Shown: positions 1 to 9,290, counted from the first letter of the stretch. The stretch is DNA of 64,000 bases from Paracoccaceae bacterium (GCA_028097405.1 JAOHEK010000008.1:1-64000); one strand, 5' to 3'. The notes: generated by a model not told the origin, from the letters alone. Numbers and translations are program-made.

Positions 1-448
1 AAACGATCGCGCTTTGGGTCCCTCGACCAAGCAACCCACCCAGCACGGCACCATAGGCGACATGTGCAACAAGGGCTGCCATCGTCGCTTTACCAAAGCC
101 CCAGAAAAGCGGCGCTCCGGCAAGTGACATGAACACCGTGCCAGCACCAATCCACAATATGACGCCCCAGATAACCCCGGACACGACGCCCGCGCGCATA
201 CCCGTAACCGCTAGGGCAATGACATAGCCGATTGGAAAGGCGATGATCCCCAACCCAAAGTGGATGACTTCGCCAAGCCAAAGCAGGCTCTCGTCCCATC
301 CGAATATATTGCAGATCAGAACCGCGGGTTTCATCGGCGCGCCAAGCACAATTCTTGCAACGCCTTCCATGAAAAATACCAAGACAAGCGTTGCGACGAC
401 ACTTGCGATCAAAAAGTGACCGGGCCTAATAAGGGGTTTAATCGACAT
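1..448 (-). CDS. Partial membrane protein of unknown function
   Basis: The gene starts at 448 and runs off the left edge of the window, so only about the first 149 residues are visible. The start follows an AGGAGG ribosome site (complement of 455-460) at good spacing. The visible protein is strongly hydrophobic: a helix at about residues 11-32, a second around 57-85 and further glycine/alanine-rich helices at 90-115 and 122-145, ending in a G-G-L-L-G-R segment. It looks like a small polytopic inner-membrane protein. I do not recognise the family with certainty and assign no function. Upstream, a 6-bp inverted repeat at 465-480 could be an operator. Confidence 0.75.
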   Translation of the reverse strand, partial: MSIKPLIRPGHFLIASVVATLVLVFFMEGVARIVLGAPMKPAVLICNIFGWDESLLWLGEVIHFGLGIIAFPIGYVIALAVTGMRAGVVSGVIWGVILWIGAGTVFMSLAGAPLFWGFGKATMAALVAHVAYGAVLGGLLGRGTQSAIV

Positions 449-464
449 TTCAGTCCTCCTACCA

Positions 465-480
465 ACCAATGATGATTGGT
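465..480. promoter_or_regulatory. Short inverted repeat upstream of the membrane protein gene
   Basis: ACCAAT and ATTGGT form 6-bp arms around GATG, 17 bases upstream of the start at 448. It could bind a dimeric regulator, but arms of this length arise by chance, so this is a weak call. Confidence 0.2.
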
Positions 481-713
481 CTTTTAATTTGAATATTCAT
501 TATGATCAAACGCGCCATGCGGACGCATCAATATCGGTTTCAAACTCATAAAACTACGCAAGTCAGATACCCCCCTCCTCTGGATCATGATCCAAGGGGC
601 TTACTATGTGTGCAATACTATCGCCTTGGCGTAAAGCTAGGCGCACAAGTCGGACGGGCAATACCGTCCGGCCAAGCACGCAATCTCTCGGAAAAAGCAC
701 ATGGCTGTGCAAC

Positions 714-1112
714 CTACGGCCTGTTCGCTTTCTTATTAACGCGCGCTTGAAACTTGTCGGCCGAGACTGTGACCCGTGTGTGTTTGCCTTCAGCAATAAG
801 CTCTAACTCGTCTTTGACCACGACAGCATAGGAAATCCTGTTGCCATCGACCTCGTCAACCACCGCTGTAGCGACGACTTTCATGCCAACCGGGGTCGCC
901 GCGATGTGCGAAATGTCGAGTTTTGTGCCAAGCGACTGTTTGCCGGACGCCAACAAGTGTTCGGTGGCGTCTAATGCCGCTGCTTCCACCAAGTTGATCA
1001 TAATCGGTGTCGCCAACACTGCGCCCATTCCGGATCCAACTTTTGCAGCTGTGTCGTTTGACCCAACAACCATTTCTGCGTGTCCCGTAAGACCCAGCAC
1101 CAGCTTTTCCAT
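714..1112 (-). CDS. Thioesterase family protein (FlK/hotdog-like)
   Basis: This is a 132-residue single-domain protein with the pattern of the fluoroacetyl-CoA thioesterase-like hotdog family. It opens MEKLVLGLTGHAEMVV and has a conserved T-P-I-M-I-N-L-V-E-A-A helix carrying the catalytic-type Glu, followed by G-T-K-L-D-I-S-H, which supplies the His. The family hydrolyses acyl-CoA thioesters in the cytoplasm; most Roseobacter members are uncharacterised, so the substrate is unknown. The reading frame stays open to a TTG at 1166. I prefer the ATG at 1112 because homologues begin with this motif; ATG 1121 is also possible. It appears to be transcribed alone, divergently from greA. Confidence 0.8.
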   Translation of the reverse strand: MEKLVLGLTGHAEMVVGSNDTAAKVGSGMGAVLATPIMINLVEAAALDATEHLLASGKQSLGTKLDISHIAATPVGMKVVATAVVDEVDGNRISYAVVVKDELELIAEGKHTRVTVSADKFQARVNKKANRP

Positions 1113-1485
1113 ATCTCTCATTTCATATTGATGACCGGATACATGCTTTAGTACGAACTGGATCAAGCGGCAATTAATTCCACTGTTACCCTCAAGTGTC
1201 CGCCTGACCCACCGTTAACGCCCTGCTAACCAAACTTAAAGCACGCAGCCTCTCAAGCCCCAACGACTAACAAGACCGTGCCATCCACCGACGCAATACC
1301 GACGTGATACCGACGGCATGCAGATCGCCCAATCCCAACAGAAACGGGCGTTAACGCGCGCATCGGCGCCGCGCAACGCCGCCAAACCGTTCGGTCGATT
1401 AACACCCGCCGCGACTAAGACTTGCTCTTTGCCTCGCGGGAACGTTAAAACGCTCCGGTACTATTCCACGACGAAAGTGGCTCTC
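1113..1485. other. Intergenic region upstream of greA
   Basis: This 373-base region between two divergent starts should hold both promoters. It contains three 11-bp tandem repeats at 1287-1319 and a near-match to a CtrA box at 1215-1230 (TTAA, 7 bases, then CTAAC instead of TTAAC). The greA frame remains open back to 1318, but that extension does not resemble GreA and begins inside the repeat, so I treat it as non-coding. I could not confirm a -35/-10 pair by eye. Confidence 0.5.
1287..1319. repeat. 11-bp tandem repeat array A (3 units)
   Basis: The three units are ACCGACGCAAT (1287-1297), ACCGACGTGAT (1298-1308) and ACCGACGGCAT (1309-1319), each exactly 11 bp with no spacer. The same unit occurs in two other intergenic sites in the window (37619-37673 and 59204-59247). 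This copy lies about 170 bases upstream of greA. Confidence 0.9.
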
Positions 1486-1956
1486 ATGGACAAGATACCG
1501 CTGACCCGCGCGGGGCATGCCTCGCTGAACGACGAACTTAAGGCTTTGAAAAGCGTTGAACGCCCGGCGGTAATCCGCGCGATTGCAGAAGCGCGCGAAC
1601 ACGGCGATCTCTCTGAAAACGCTGAATATCACGCCGCCCGCGAGAAGCAGAGCTTCATCGAAGGCCGCGTTAAAGAGCTGGAAGCTGTCTTGTCACGTGC
1701 CGATGTGATCGACACGTCGTCCCTGTCGGGAACGATCAAATTCGGTGCAACCGTCAAGATCGTCGACGAAGACACCGACGAAGAGAAAACCTATCAAATC
1801 GTCGGTGAACCCGAAGCCGATATCGAAAACGGCAAGCTGAACCTCAAGTCCCCATTGGCCCGGTCCCTAATCGGCAAGGACGAAGGCGACAGCGTCGAAG
1901 TCCGCACCCCAGGCGGCGGGAAAAGCTACGAAATCCTGAAAATCGACTACATCTAA
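1486..1956 (+). CDS. greA: Transcription elongation factor GreA
   Basis: GreA rescues backtracked RNA polymerase by stimulating cleavage of the transcript 3' end. The 156-residue length from ATG 1486 is typical. The N-terminal coiled coil (residues 1-75) carries the tip motif [16 protein letters not shown], which places Asp41 and Glu44 at the positions used in the polymerase secondary channel. The C-terminal FKBP-like domain ends S-L-I-G-K-D-E-G-D ... Y-E-I-L-K-I. The start is set by homology: everything upstream in frame is low-complexity and unlike GreA. The next gene begins 9 bases downstream and is probably co-transcribed. Confidence 0.96.
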   Translation: MDKIPLTRAGHASLNDELKALKSVERPAVIRAIAEAREHGDLSENAEYHAAREKQSFIEGRVKELEAVLSRADVIDTSSLSGTIKFGATVKIVDEDTDEEKTYQIVGEPEADIENGKLNLKSPLARSLIGKDEGDSVEVRTPGGGKSYEILKIDYI

Positions 1957-1965
1957 GGACGGCAA

Positions 1966-2988
1966 ATGTCCGATAATCAACCTGAACCGCCTGTTGATCT
2001 TGGGATCTACAGCCGCGTGAATGCTACCGAAGGCCTTGATCCCGCTGACAAAGTGGCGGCGTTCGTATCGCTGATCTGGATTGTCCTTTGTACCCTATTT
2101 GTCAGCGTGGTTGGTCTAGGAGACAGTACCGTTCTTGGGCCGTTGCGATTTCTGATCTTCTTTCTAGCAGTTGCCGTACCTGTCGCCCTGATCTGGATTG
2201 CGGCAATCGCGCTGAAAAGTTCGGCCGTGATCCGCGACGAAAGCAACCGCCTACAAGCCTCGATGGATGCGATGCGACAAATCTATGTCAGTCAGGCGCA
2301 GATGGCCGCGACAACCATGGGCCCTAACGTCGAACGCAAGATCGACGAAATCGTGCAGGCTCAAAAACGTGCGGAAACCTCGCTGGCAAACATGTCAACG
2401 CCTCCACAACAATCAGCTGCGCGCGTACAGGCCCACGGGCAATCTGCTGTCGCCGTCGCCCAGCCAGAACATCAACGAACCCTGGCCCTTGCCACGCCTG
2501 ACGGACAGGCCAGTCAGACCGTCTCGATCCCGGACTTTGTGTCAGCCATGAATTTCCCCGAAACGGCCGAAGATCGCGCCGGTTTCGCCGCTTTAAGACG
2601 CGCCTTGGCAGATCACCGGGTGTCGGGATTGATTCGCGCCAGTCAGGACATCCTGACGCTGCTTAGCCAGGATGGCATCTACATGGATGACCTGACACCC
2701 GACCGCTCGCGGACCGAGGTTTGGCGGAAATTTGCAGCTGGCGAACGGGGCTATGTGATTGCAGGACTTGGCGGCATTCGTGATCGGTCTTCGCTGGCGC
2801 TGTCATCGACCCGGATGCGGCAGGACTCGATTTTTCGCGATGCTTCGCACCATTTCCTGCGTGCCTTCGACAAGACGTTTTCGACCATGGCCGAGAACCT
2901 AACGGATCAAGAAATCGCAGCTATGGCAGAAACCCGAACAGCCCGCGCCTTTATGTTACTTGGGCGCGTTGCTGGCATGTTCGACTGA
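1966..2988 (+). CDS. Membrane protein with coiled-coil region, unknown function
   Basis: This 340-residue protein has two transmembrane helices close together (about residues 33-52 and 59-85), a probable coiled coil at 92-142 containing S-N-R-L-Q-A-S-M-D-A, a Gln/Ala-rich low-complexity linker (about 145-185) and a mostly helical C-terminal domain of about 150 residues. I recognise it only as a conserved Rhodobacterales hypothetical. It starts 9 bases after greA, which suggests a shared transcript. Its TGA stop directly abuts the stop of the convergent protease gene (TGATCA at 2986-2991), so no terminator can lie between them. Confidence 0.85.
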   Translation: MSDNQPEPPVDLGIYSRVNATEGLDPADKVAAFVSLIWIVLCTLFVSVVGLGDSTVLGPLRFLIFFLAVAVPVALIWIAAIALKSSAVIRDESNRLQASMDAMRQIYVSQAQMAATTMGPNVERKIDEIVQAQKRAETSLANMSTPPQQSAARVQAHGQSAVAVAQPEHQRTLALATPDGQASQTVSIPDFVSAMNFPETAEDRAGFAALRRALADHRVSGLIRASQDILTLLSQDGIYMDDLTPDRSRTEVWRKFAAGERGYVIAGLGGIRDRSSLALSSTRMRQDSIFRDASHHFLRAFDKTFSTMAENLTDQEIAAMAETRTARAFMLLGRVAGMFD

Positions 2989-3909
2989 TCACAGCAGAAA
3001 CAGTTCTTCGCCATCGTCATCGTCTGATGGCCGCGCTTGAAGAAAGTCTTCGGCGGGAATGCCGGGCAGAAAAACCGGATGATAAGCCACACCATCTATG
3101 ACAAGTTCGTCGTGCTCATGATGTCCGTCGTCGTTTCCGGCCCGCGGTTCGTCATCGTCGTTCGAACGCGTCGCCGCAAGCAGGGCCGTACCACCACCAA
3201 GTCCAAAGCCGCCTGAAAACACAGCGGCTACCAGCCCTGCAAGCCCCAACAAAAGCGCCGCTATGGCGCCACCACCACCGCCATCGTCCTCAGCTTGGGC
3301 GCCACCTTCTTCATCATTGAACGCCGCAAGATCATCTGCATTCTCCGGCTCCAAGCCTGCCAAATCCAAAGGAATGTCCGTGCCATCGGTGCCGTATAAG
3401 AACTGCGCCCCAGCAATGTCGCCATCAGCCAATTTTTCCGCGAAAAGCTTTTGGTTCATGATTTGATTAGGGTCTTCGACATGATCCAGACCAATGATAT
3501 GTCCGATTTCATGCAAAGCGACCGCGAAGAAATTATCAGTTTCTGGATCATTGTCCGGACCCGGCGACCAAGTTCTACCGGTTGAGTCAAAATATATGGC
3601 CGAAGTGACAGGCTGCGAAAAATCAAAGAGTTCTGTGGTGCGTGCCAGCCCAAGCGTCGACTCGTTAAGACCAGCAAATTGCTCTAGTGCTGCTGACCCG
3701 ATTGGCACATCCGCATTCGACACACTTTGAGCGAAGTTCACGGCAGCCACACCTTCCCAAACTTGAAAGGCGTCTTCCAACGAATCCTCAAGATCCGACA
3801 CATTACCTGTACTTGACGTCAATCCACTGAGGTCGGCATTCCAAGTGATTACCCCGCTCGGTGTCCCAAACTCGGGTTCGCCCCACTTGTGCCCCAAAAA
3901 AGCAAACAT
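2989..3909 (-). CDS. Matrixin-like zinc metalloprotease
   Basis: The 306-residue protein has a catalytic domain in its first half with the metzincin motif HEIGHIIGLDH (about 133-143) and a Met-turn-like Q-I-M-N-Q shortly after, which mark an M10/matrixin-like zinc protease. There is no N-terminal signal peptide: the catalytic fold begins almost at residue 1. The C-terminal half has an acidic stretch, a glycine run, a hydrophobic alanine/leucine/glycine segment (about 215-245) and an Asp-rich tail ending D-G-E-E-L-F-L-L. That ending could be a type I secretion signal, but no ABC exporter lies nearby. ATG 3909 is chosen; GTG 3918 is an alternative. Confidence 0.8.
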   Translation of the reverse strand: MFAFLGHKWGEPEFGTPSGVITWNADLSGLTSSTGNVSDLEDSLEDAFQVWEGVAAVNFAQSVSNADVPIGSAALEQFAGLNESTLGLARTTELFDFSQPVTSAIYFDSTGRTWSPGPDNDPETDNFFAVALHEIGHIIGLDHVEDPNQIMNQKLFAEKLADGDIAGAQFLYGTDGTDIPLDLAGLEPENADDLAAFNDEEGGAQAEDDGGGGGAIAALLLGLAGLVAAVFSGGFGLGGGTALLAATRSNDDDEPRAGNDDGHHEHDELVIDGVAYHPVFLPGIPAEDFLQARPSDDDDGEELFLL

Positions 3910-3998
3910 GTTCGCCACCCAGTTTCTGTTAACACTTTTCTAAGTCAACTTCAGTGGCGGAACAACGCGAGTGCACAATGACGGCGAACTGCCGCCGA

Positions 3999-4472
3999 TT
4001 ATCCGTGATCCTTCAACAATCGCTGCTTTTGACGATTCCAGTCGCGCTTTGCGTCGGTTTCCCGCTTGTCATGCACGTTCTTACCTTTGGCCAAACCGAT
4101 CTTAATTTTGGCTCGGCCTTTGTGGTTAAAGTACAAAACCAACGGCACAAGGGTCATCCCTTTCCGCTGGGTCGCCGCCCACAGATTGCCCAACTCTTTC
4201 TTGGAAACCAAAAGCTTACGCCGGCGCCTATCTTCGTGCCCGAACATCGCTTTGTCGTAGGGGGCGATATAACTGTTCACCAACCATAACTCACCATCGT
4301 CAACGGTCGCATAGCTTTCAGCAATGTTCGACTGTCCAGTGCGCAGCGATTTTACTTCAGAGCCATGCAATTGAACACCGCACTCGATATCGCTCTCGAT
4401 GGCATAATCATACCGCGCACGCCGGTTCTCGGCGATCACCTTGTAGTTGGGATTTTCCTTAGGTTTTGCCAT
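3999..4472 (-). CDS. smpB: SsrA-binding protein SmpB
   Basis: SmpB binds tmRNA and delivers it to stalled ribosomes for trans-translation. The 157-residue protein shows the family features in order: an N-terminal [12 protein letters not shown], the oligonucleotide-binding beta-barrel with [13 protein letters not shown] and [15 protein letters not shown], and the basic C-terminal tail [12 protein letters not shown] that reaches the decoding centre. Its length is normal. It lies downstream of dapA on the same strand with a 57-base gap, so the two may share a transcript. No tmRNA gene is visible in the window. Confidence 0.96.
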   Translation of the reverse strand: MAKPKENPNYKVIAENRRARYDYAIESDIECGVQLHGSEVKSLRTGQSNIAESYATVDDGELWLVNSYIAPYDKAMFGHEDRRRRKLLVSKKELGNLWAATQRKGMTLVPLVLYFNHKGRAKIKIGLAKGKNVHDKRETDAKRDWNRQKQRLLKDHG

Positions 4473-4529
4473 AACTGGGCCGAGATAGTGGTTCCCGGCC
4501 CGTCTGTCCAGAATAGAGCGTCGTTTGCC

Positions 4530-5405
4530 CTAGTTCAGCAAACCTGCATATGACATTGCATCCCGGATCGCGGCTTTGGTCGGTTCGGTCAGACCAACAT
4601 GCGGAAGACGCACGTCGTCACTGCATTTTCCCAAAAGCGACAGACCATATTTTGCACCGATAAGGCCCGGCTCAAGGAAGATCGCGATATGAAGCGGCAT
4701 TAACCGATCTGTGATCTCAAGCGCCAATCCATAGTCACCCTTAAGTGTCGCCGCCTGCATCTCGGCACAAAGGGCCGGCGCCACATTGGCGGTCACACTG
4801 ATGCAACCAGTGCCACCATGGGCGTTGAACCCAAGCGCGGTTGCGTCTTCGCCTGAAAGCTGGACGAAATCTTTACCACAAGCCAAACGTTGTTGCGGCA
4901 CCCGTGCCAGATCGCCTGTGGCATCTTTCACACCGACAATTCGCGGAAGCTTGGCCAATCGCGCCATTGTCTCGACAGACATATCCACGACCGACCGACC
5001 GGGAATGTTGTAAATGATAATCGGCAGCTCAGCCGCGTCGTGCATCGCCTTGAAGTGCTGATAAAGGCCTTCTTGCGTTGGCTTGTTGTAATAGGGCGTC
5101 ACAATCAACGCCGCATCTGCGCCCACCTTTTCGGCATGCTGCATCAGGCGAACGCCCTCGACCGTGTTGTTCGAACCAGCCCCAGCGATCACAGGCACAC
5201 GCCCGGCTGTCGCCTTCACAACTTCTTCCACAACCGCTTCGTGTTCGCCGTGTGACAATGTCGGGCTTTCACCGGTTGTTCCGACGGGAACTAACCCAGA
5301 GGCGCCGCATTCAATATGCCATTCGACCAGCGACTTAAGCGCATCCACATCCAGGGCCCCATCCCGGAACGGGGTCACCAAAGCAGGCATAGAACCTTGG
5401 AACAT
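4530..5405 (-). CDS. dapA: 4-hydroxy-tetrahydrodipicolinate synthase
   Basis: DapA condenses pyruvate with aspartate semialdehyde, the first committed step of lysine and diaminopimelate synthesis. This 291-residue TIM barrel has the substrate-binding GTTGESPTL motif near residue 45, the catalytic Tyr in I-I-I-Y-N-I-P-G-R and the Schiff-base Lys in G-V-K-D-A-T-G-D. The start ATG 5405 follows a GGAGAGG ribosome site; a GTG one codon upstream is possible but too close to that site. It is divergent from the lytic transglycosylase gene and upstream of smpB. Confidence 0.95.
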   Translation of the reverse strand: MFQGSMPALVTPFRDGALDVDALKSLVEWHIECGASGLVPVGTTGESPTLSHGEHEAVVEEVVKATAGRVPVIAGAGSNNTVEGVRLMQHAEKVGADAALIVTPYYNKPTQEGLYQHFKAMHDAAELPIIIYNIPGRSVVDMSVETMARLAKLPRIVGVKDATGDLARVPQQRLACGKDFVQLSGEDATALGFNAHGGTGCISVTANVAPALCAEMQAATLKGDYGLALEITDRLMPLHIAIFLEPGLIGAKYGLSLLGKCSDDVRLPHVGLTEPTKAAIRDAMSYAGLLN

Positions 5406-5533
5406 CACGCCTCTCCATTACAAAGTGTTATTAAAAGTGCTCGAAACGCGGACACTATCTGCCGTCTCGACAATTGCCAAGACGGTCTTGCCGTGCTTAT
5501 CTGTCTAGCCTGAGGGGCAAGGATGAACGGAAC

Positions 5534-7543
5534 ATGATCATGTTCAAGGCCCTAAGTGTGGCTTGCATTTTGATCGGGTTGGCACTGCCGACGCTTGCGC
5601 AAGCAAGCGAGGAAGCTGATCTCTATCGAAATGCCGTGTCGTCCATGAAAAAGGGCGACTGGCGCGCAGCACTCGCAACGGCCAAGCGTTCTGGCCCGGT
5701 GGCACGCGATATCATCGAATGGAACCGGCTGCGCGCAGGTCTGGGCGATTTCGCTGACACCAAGGATTTTCTGGCTCGAAACGGCGATTGGCCCGGTCTA
5801 AGGCTTTTAAGGCGAAAAGCCGAAACCAGCCTGACCGTGAGGTCAGACCCTGACACGGTGCTTGCCTTTTTCGCCGACGAGCCACCGCAGACCGGCACAG
5901 GCGCACGCATCCTGATCGCCGCTTACGAGGCCAAAGGCCTTGAAACCGAAGCGCTCGCCGAGGCCGTGCACACTTGGCAGACCATGATCATCACCGATTT
6001 CGATGAAAAAGCTCTGCTTCGGAAATACGGCAACGTTCTAAAGCAATACCATGAAGCCCGGCTCGACATGCTGTTGTGGCGCGACGCGCCGATCAGTGCC
6101 GAACGGATGTATCCGCGTGTTTCGAAGGGTTGGCAGGCCATGGCACGCGCCCGCATCCAACTTAGAAAGAACGAAAAGAACGTTGATGGGTTGATCGCCA
6201 AGGTGCCCGCCGCCCTGCGCAACCATCCCGGCTTGAATTACGAACGCATGCAATGGCGCGCCCGTCGCGGCAAATCGCAAGAAGCCATGGACCTGATGCT
6301 GGAGGCCGGGGCCGACAAACTTGGTCGCCCCGAGATTTGGGCCGGTTGGCGCCGGTCGTTCGCACGCACTGAAATGCGGTCCAGAAACACCGATCTGGCC
6401 TATCGCCTTGCCTCGCAACACGGGCTGACCAGTGGTTCGCACTTCGCTGATTTGGAATGGTTGTCGGGCTATCTTGCGCTGACCTATCAAAACGACGGTG
6501 AAAAAGCGCTTGGTCACTTCCTGCGATTCCGAGGCGCTGTCGAAACGCCGATTTCCCTTGGTCGTGCTGGCTATTGGGAAGGCCGCGCGCATGAATTGAT
6601 CGGCGACACCGAAAGCGCGAACCTTGCCTATGCCTTTGGCGCTGAATACCAAACCAGCTTCTACGGCATACTGGCGGCCGAACGTGCCGGTCTGCCGCTT
6701 GATCCCGCCCTCGCGGGCGACACCCAATACCCGCCGTGGAGCACAACAAGCCTGCCGACCAGCTCGGTCTTTCAGGCGGCACAGCTGTTTTTGGCCGCAG
6801 GTGACATCAATCAGGCCGAAACATTCCTGCGCCACATGACCGAAACACTGCCGCGTAATGAAATCGGAGCGCTTGGCGATTACGTGCTGGATGCTAATCA
6901 ACACCATTTAGCCGTGATGATCGGCAAACAGGCGGCGCGGCGCGGCATTACACTGCCCAAAGCCTACTATCCAATTGCCCCCCTTGGACTGGTCGACTAC
7001 CCTGTGCCCCGCGAACTGTCTCTTGCTATCGCCCGCCGCGAAAGCGAATTTGATCCGGTTGTACGAAGCGGTGTCGGCGCGCGCGGCCTGATGCAAGTGA
7101 TGCCCGCGACGGCCAAAGCTGTCGCCAAAGGTCTCCAAATCCCATATTCGCTGAACCGCCTGACCGCCGACCCGGCATACAATGCAAGGCTTGGCACCGC
7201 TTATCTGGATCAGTTGATGGCAACCTTCGGCGGTAATATCATTATGGTTGCTGCCGGTTACAACGCTGGTCCCGGACGCCCCATCCGCTGGATGAAAAGG
7301 TTTGGTGACCCCCGCAAAGGCGAGATTAACATCGTCGATTGGATCGAACACATCCCCTTCAACGAAACGCGGAACTACGTCATGCGCGTGGCCGAAAGCC
7401 TGCCTGTCTATCGTGCGCGCCTGACCGGTGAGACGGGGCCGATCAACTTCAGCCAAGAACTGATCTCGCGGCCCGGTCACGAACGCTCAGCGCAAAAAGG
7501 CGAATTCCTCCGCCCCAAAGCAAGACCCGTTCTGACAGATTGA
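5534..7543 (+). CDS. Soluble lytic murein transglycosylase
   Basis: The 669-residue protein begins with a signal peptide (hydrophobic core C-I-L-I-G-L-A-L-P-T-L-A-Q-A, cleavage near residue 21), so it should act in the periplasm. Residues 30-480 form a long alpha-helical superhelix as in Slt70. The C-terminal catalytic domain carries IARRESEFDP with the catalytic Glu, G-A-R-G-L-M-Q-V-M-P-A-T-A and A-A-G-Y-N-A-G-P-G-R. Such enzymes cleave peptidoglycan non-hydrolytically to 1,6-anhydromuropeptides. ATG 5534 is chosen because it leads straight into the signal peptide; the frame is open upstream to 5474 but encodes basic sequence unlike a leader. The gene stands alone, divergent from dapA. Confidence 0.93.
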   Translation: MIMFKALSVACILIGLALPTLAQASEEADLYRNAVSSMKKGDWRAALATAKRSGPVARDIIEWNRLRAGLGDFADTKDFLARNGDWPGLRLLRRKAETSLTVRSDPDTVLAFFADEPPQTGTGARILIAAYEAKGLETEALAEAVHTWQTMIITDFDEKALLRKYGNVLKQYHEARLDMLLWRDAPISAERMYPRVSKGWQAMARARIQLRKNEKNVDGLIAKVPAALRNHPGLNYERMQWRARRGKSQEAMDLMLEAGADKLGRPEIWAGWRRSFARTEMRSRNTDLAYRLASQHGLTSGSHFADLEWLSGYLALTYQNDGEKALGHFLRFRGAVETPISLGRAGYWEGRAHELIGDTESANLAYAFGAEYQTSFYGILAAERAGLPLDPALAGDTQYPPWSTTSLPTSSVFQAAQLFLAAGDINQAETFLRHMTETLPRNEIGALGDYVLDANQHHLAVMIGKQAARRGITLPKAYYPIAPLGLVDYPVPRELSLAIARRESEFDPVVRSGVGARGLMQVMPATAKAVAKGLQIPYSLNRLTADPAYNARLGTAYLDQLMATFGGNIIMVAAGYNAGPGRPIRWMKRFGDPRKGEINIVDWIEHIPFNETRNYVMRVAESLPVYRARLTGETGPINFSQELISRPGHERSAQKGEFLRPKARPVLTD

Positions 7544-7587
7544 AACCCTTAGCGTTTTGTCTAAGCCGATGCTGATCAAAAACGGCT

Positions 7588-8841
7588 CTAGCGTAAAGCC
7601 CGACCCTTCATGATCGCATCCGTTCCAAAGCGGTCGCGGATCTTGTCCGACGCCCGTTCCGCTTCGGCCCGTACCCGCGCTTGCGGATCCAAAAGATCAC
7701 CGCCCGATTCATTGGTGTCCGCCACCTTCAGATGCGAAATTCCAACACCAATCAATCGAAACGGCCCCTGATCGCTGACCTGATCGAACAACGCCCGCGC
7801 GGTACTGTAAATCCGGTCCGCGATCTGCGTCGGCTCGGCCAATTGAGACTGGCGTGTCAGTATACTGTGGTTGGCGCGTTTCAGCTTCAACGTCACCGTC
7901 TGCCCCGCCTTGTCCTTGGCCTTGGCACGATCCGCGACGTTCTCGGCCAACCGCCAGATGTGACCATCTAAAATTTCCGGATCGGCTGTATCGTCGTTAA
8001 ACGTCGTTTCGTTCGAAATCGATTTGACCGGCGTCCGCGACGACACGCGACGGCGATCCTCACCGCGGGCCAGATGGTAAAGCCGTTCGCCCATACCGCC
8101 AAACCGAACCATCAGATCCCGCTTGTCCCATCTAAGCAAATCGGAAAACGTCCGTATCCCCGCCTTATCCAACGAAACCTGCGCTTGCGCACCCACACCC
8201 CAAATCATCCGGACAGGTTTCTCATGCAGAAACTCTGCCGTCTCGGCCTTACCAATCACCGAAAAGCCCCGCGGCTTGTCCAGATCAGACGCGACCTTTG
8301 CCAAAAACTTGTTGTGCGACAGCCCGATCGAACCTGAGATCCCAAGCTTGTCTTCCATCTGCTTCAACAAGCCCGCCAGCATCACTGCGGGCGGCGCATG
8401 ATGCAGACGTTCGGTGCCCGTCATATCGAGAAAAGCCTCGTCCAGCGACAAAGGCTCAATGACAGGGGTCAGATCGTCCATGATCGCCCGCACCTGCCGG
8501 CTGACCTCGACATAGGCGTCCATCCGGCCTCGGACGACCACGGCGTCGGGGCACAATTTCAACGCCTGAAACATCGGCATCGCCGAGCGCACGCCCCGGA
8601 TACGCGCGATATAGCACGCGGTTGAAACAACGCCACGACGACCACCGCCAATCACCACAGGCTTGTCGCGCAACGAAGGATCGTCTCGTTTTTCGACGCT
8701 GGCATAAAACGCGTCACAATCCATATGTGCGATCGACAGATCAAAGAGCTCGGGATGCGAAATCACGCGCGGACGACCACACTCCGGACAACGGGACCCG
8801 GTTTCAAACATTGACAGGCAGTCTCGGCAAAGGGCAGGCAT
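7588..8841 (-). CDS. dinB: DNA polymerase IV (Y family)
   Basis: The 417-residue protein has the Y-family palm motifs AHMDCDAFYASVE (about 38-50) and L-S-L-D-E-A-F-L-D with the catalytic acidic residues, the helix-hairpin-helix thumb region near V-R-M-I-W-G-V-G, and a little-finger domain. It performs low-fidelity translesion synthesis. An extra N-terminal segment of about 30 residues has C-x2-C and C-x2-C pairs (CRDC and CPEC), a probable zinc ribbon absent from the E. coli enzyme. The canonical C-terminal clamp-binding motif is not obvious. It is divergent from the NUDIX gene with 29 bases between starts. I see no clear LexA site. Confidence 0.93.
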   Translation of the reverse strand: MPALCRDCLSMFETGSRCPECGRPRVISHPELFDLSIAHMDCDAFYASVEKRDDPSLRDKPVVIGGGRRGVVSTACYIARIRGVRSAMPMFQALKLCPDAVVVRGRMDAYVEVSRQVRAIMDDLTPVIEPLSLDEAFLDMTGTERLHHAPPAVMLAGLLKQMEDKLGISGSIGLSHNKFLAKVASDLDKPRGFSVIGKAETAEFLHEKPVRMIWGVGAQAQVSLDKAGIRTFSDLLRWDKRDLMVRFGGMGERLYHLARGEDRRRVSSRTPVKSISNETTFNDDTADPEILDGHIWRLAENVADRAKAKDKAGQTVTLKLKRANHSILTRQSQLAEPTQIADRIYSTARALFDQVSDQGPFRLIGVGISHLKVADTNESGGDLLDPQARVRAEAERASDKIRDRFGTDAIMKGRALR

Positions 8842-8870
8842 GTCGTAACATTACCGAAAGGCGGTGCCCG

Positions 8871-9290
8871 GTGACAGAGCCCTTTCGCGGCGCAAAACTG
8901 GCAATATTGGTTGGCGACAAGATCGTAACGATCCTGCGGGACGATATCCCGACAATTGTTTGGCCCGGCCATTGGGATTTGCCCGGCGGTGGGCGTGAAG
9001 GCGATGAAACGCCCGAAGCCTGCGCTTTACGCGAATTGCACGAGGAACTTGGGCTGCGACTTGCCGAAAACGCGCTCACCTTCAAACAACGTGGCATCCG
9101 GAAGGGCAAGCCCGTCTGGTTTTTCGCTACCGAATGGCCGAACTTCGACGAAACAGAGGTTCGCTTTGGTGATGAAGGCGAAACTTGGCGGTTGGCACCC
9201 ATCGATTGGTTTCTGAACGAAGCTCATGCCGTACCGCATCAAAAAGACAATGTTCGGGATTATTTGAAGGTTCGAAAAGCCGTGCCTTAA
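8871..9290 (+). CDS. NUDIX hydrolase
   Basis: This 139-residue protein is a single NUDIX domain. The box reads G-G-G-R-E-G-D-E-T-P-E-A-C-A-L-R-E-L-H-E and continues E-L-G-L, matching G-x5-E-x7-R-E-U-x-E-E-x-G-U. Such enzymes cleave nucleoside diphosphates linked to another group; the substrate cannot be read from sequence. The GTG start at 8871 follows a GAAAGGCGG ribosome site at good spacing; the frame stays open further upstream, but only as the complement of dinB. The divergent pairing with dinB might suggest nucleotide-pool cleaning, which is an inference. Confidence 0.87.
   Translation: MTEPFRGAKLAILVGDKIVTILRDDIPTIVWPGHWDLPGGGREGDETPEACALRELHEELGLRLAENALTFKQRGIRKGKPVWFFATEWPNFDETEVRFGDEGETWRLAPIDWFLNEAHAVPHQKDNVRDYLKVRKAVP

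Noticed and set aside
1318-1485. An N-terminal extension of GreA from 1318
   Set aside because: It begins inside the 11-bp repeat, lacks a ribosome site and is unlike GreA.
6038-6907. A 289-codon open frame on the minus strand
   Set aside because: It lies fully inside the lytic transglycosylase gene on the other strand and reads as a shadow frame.
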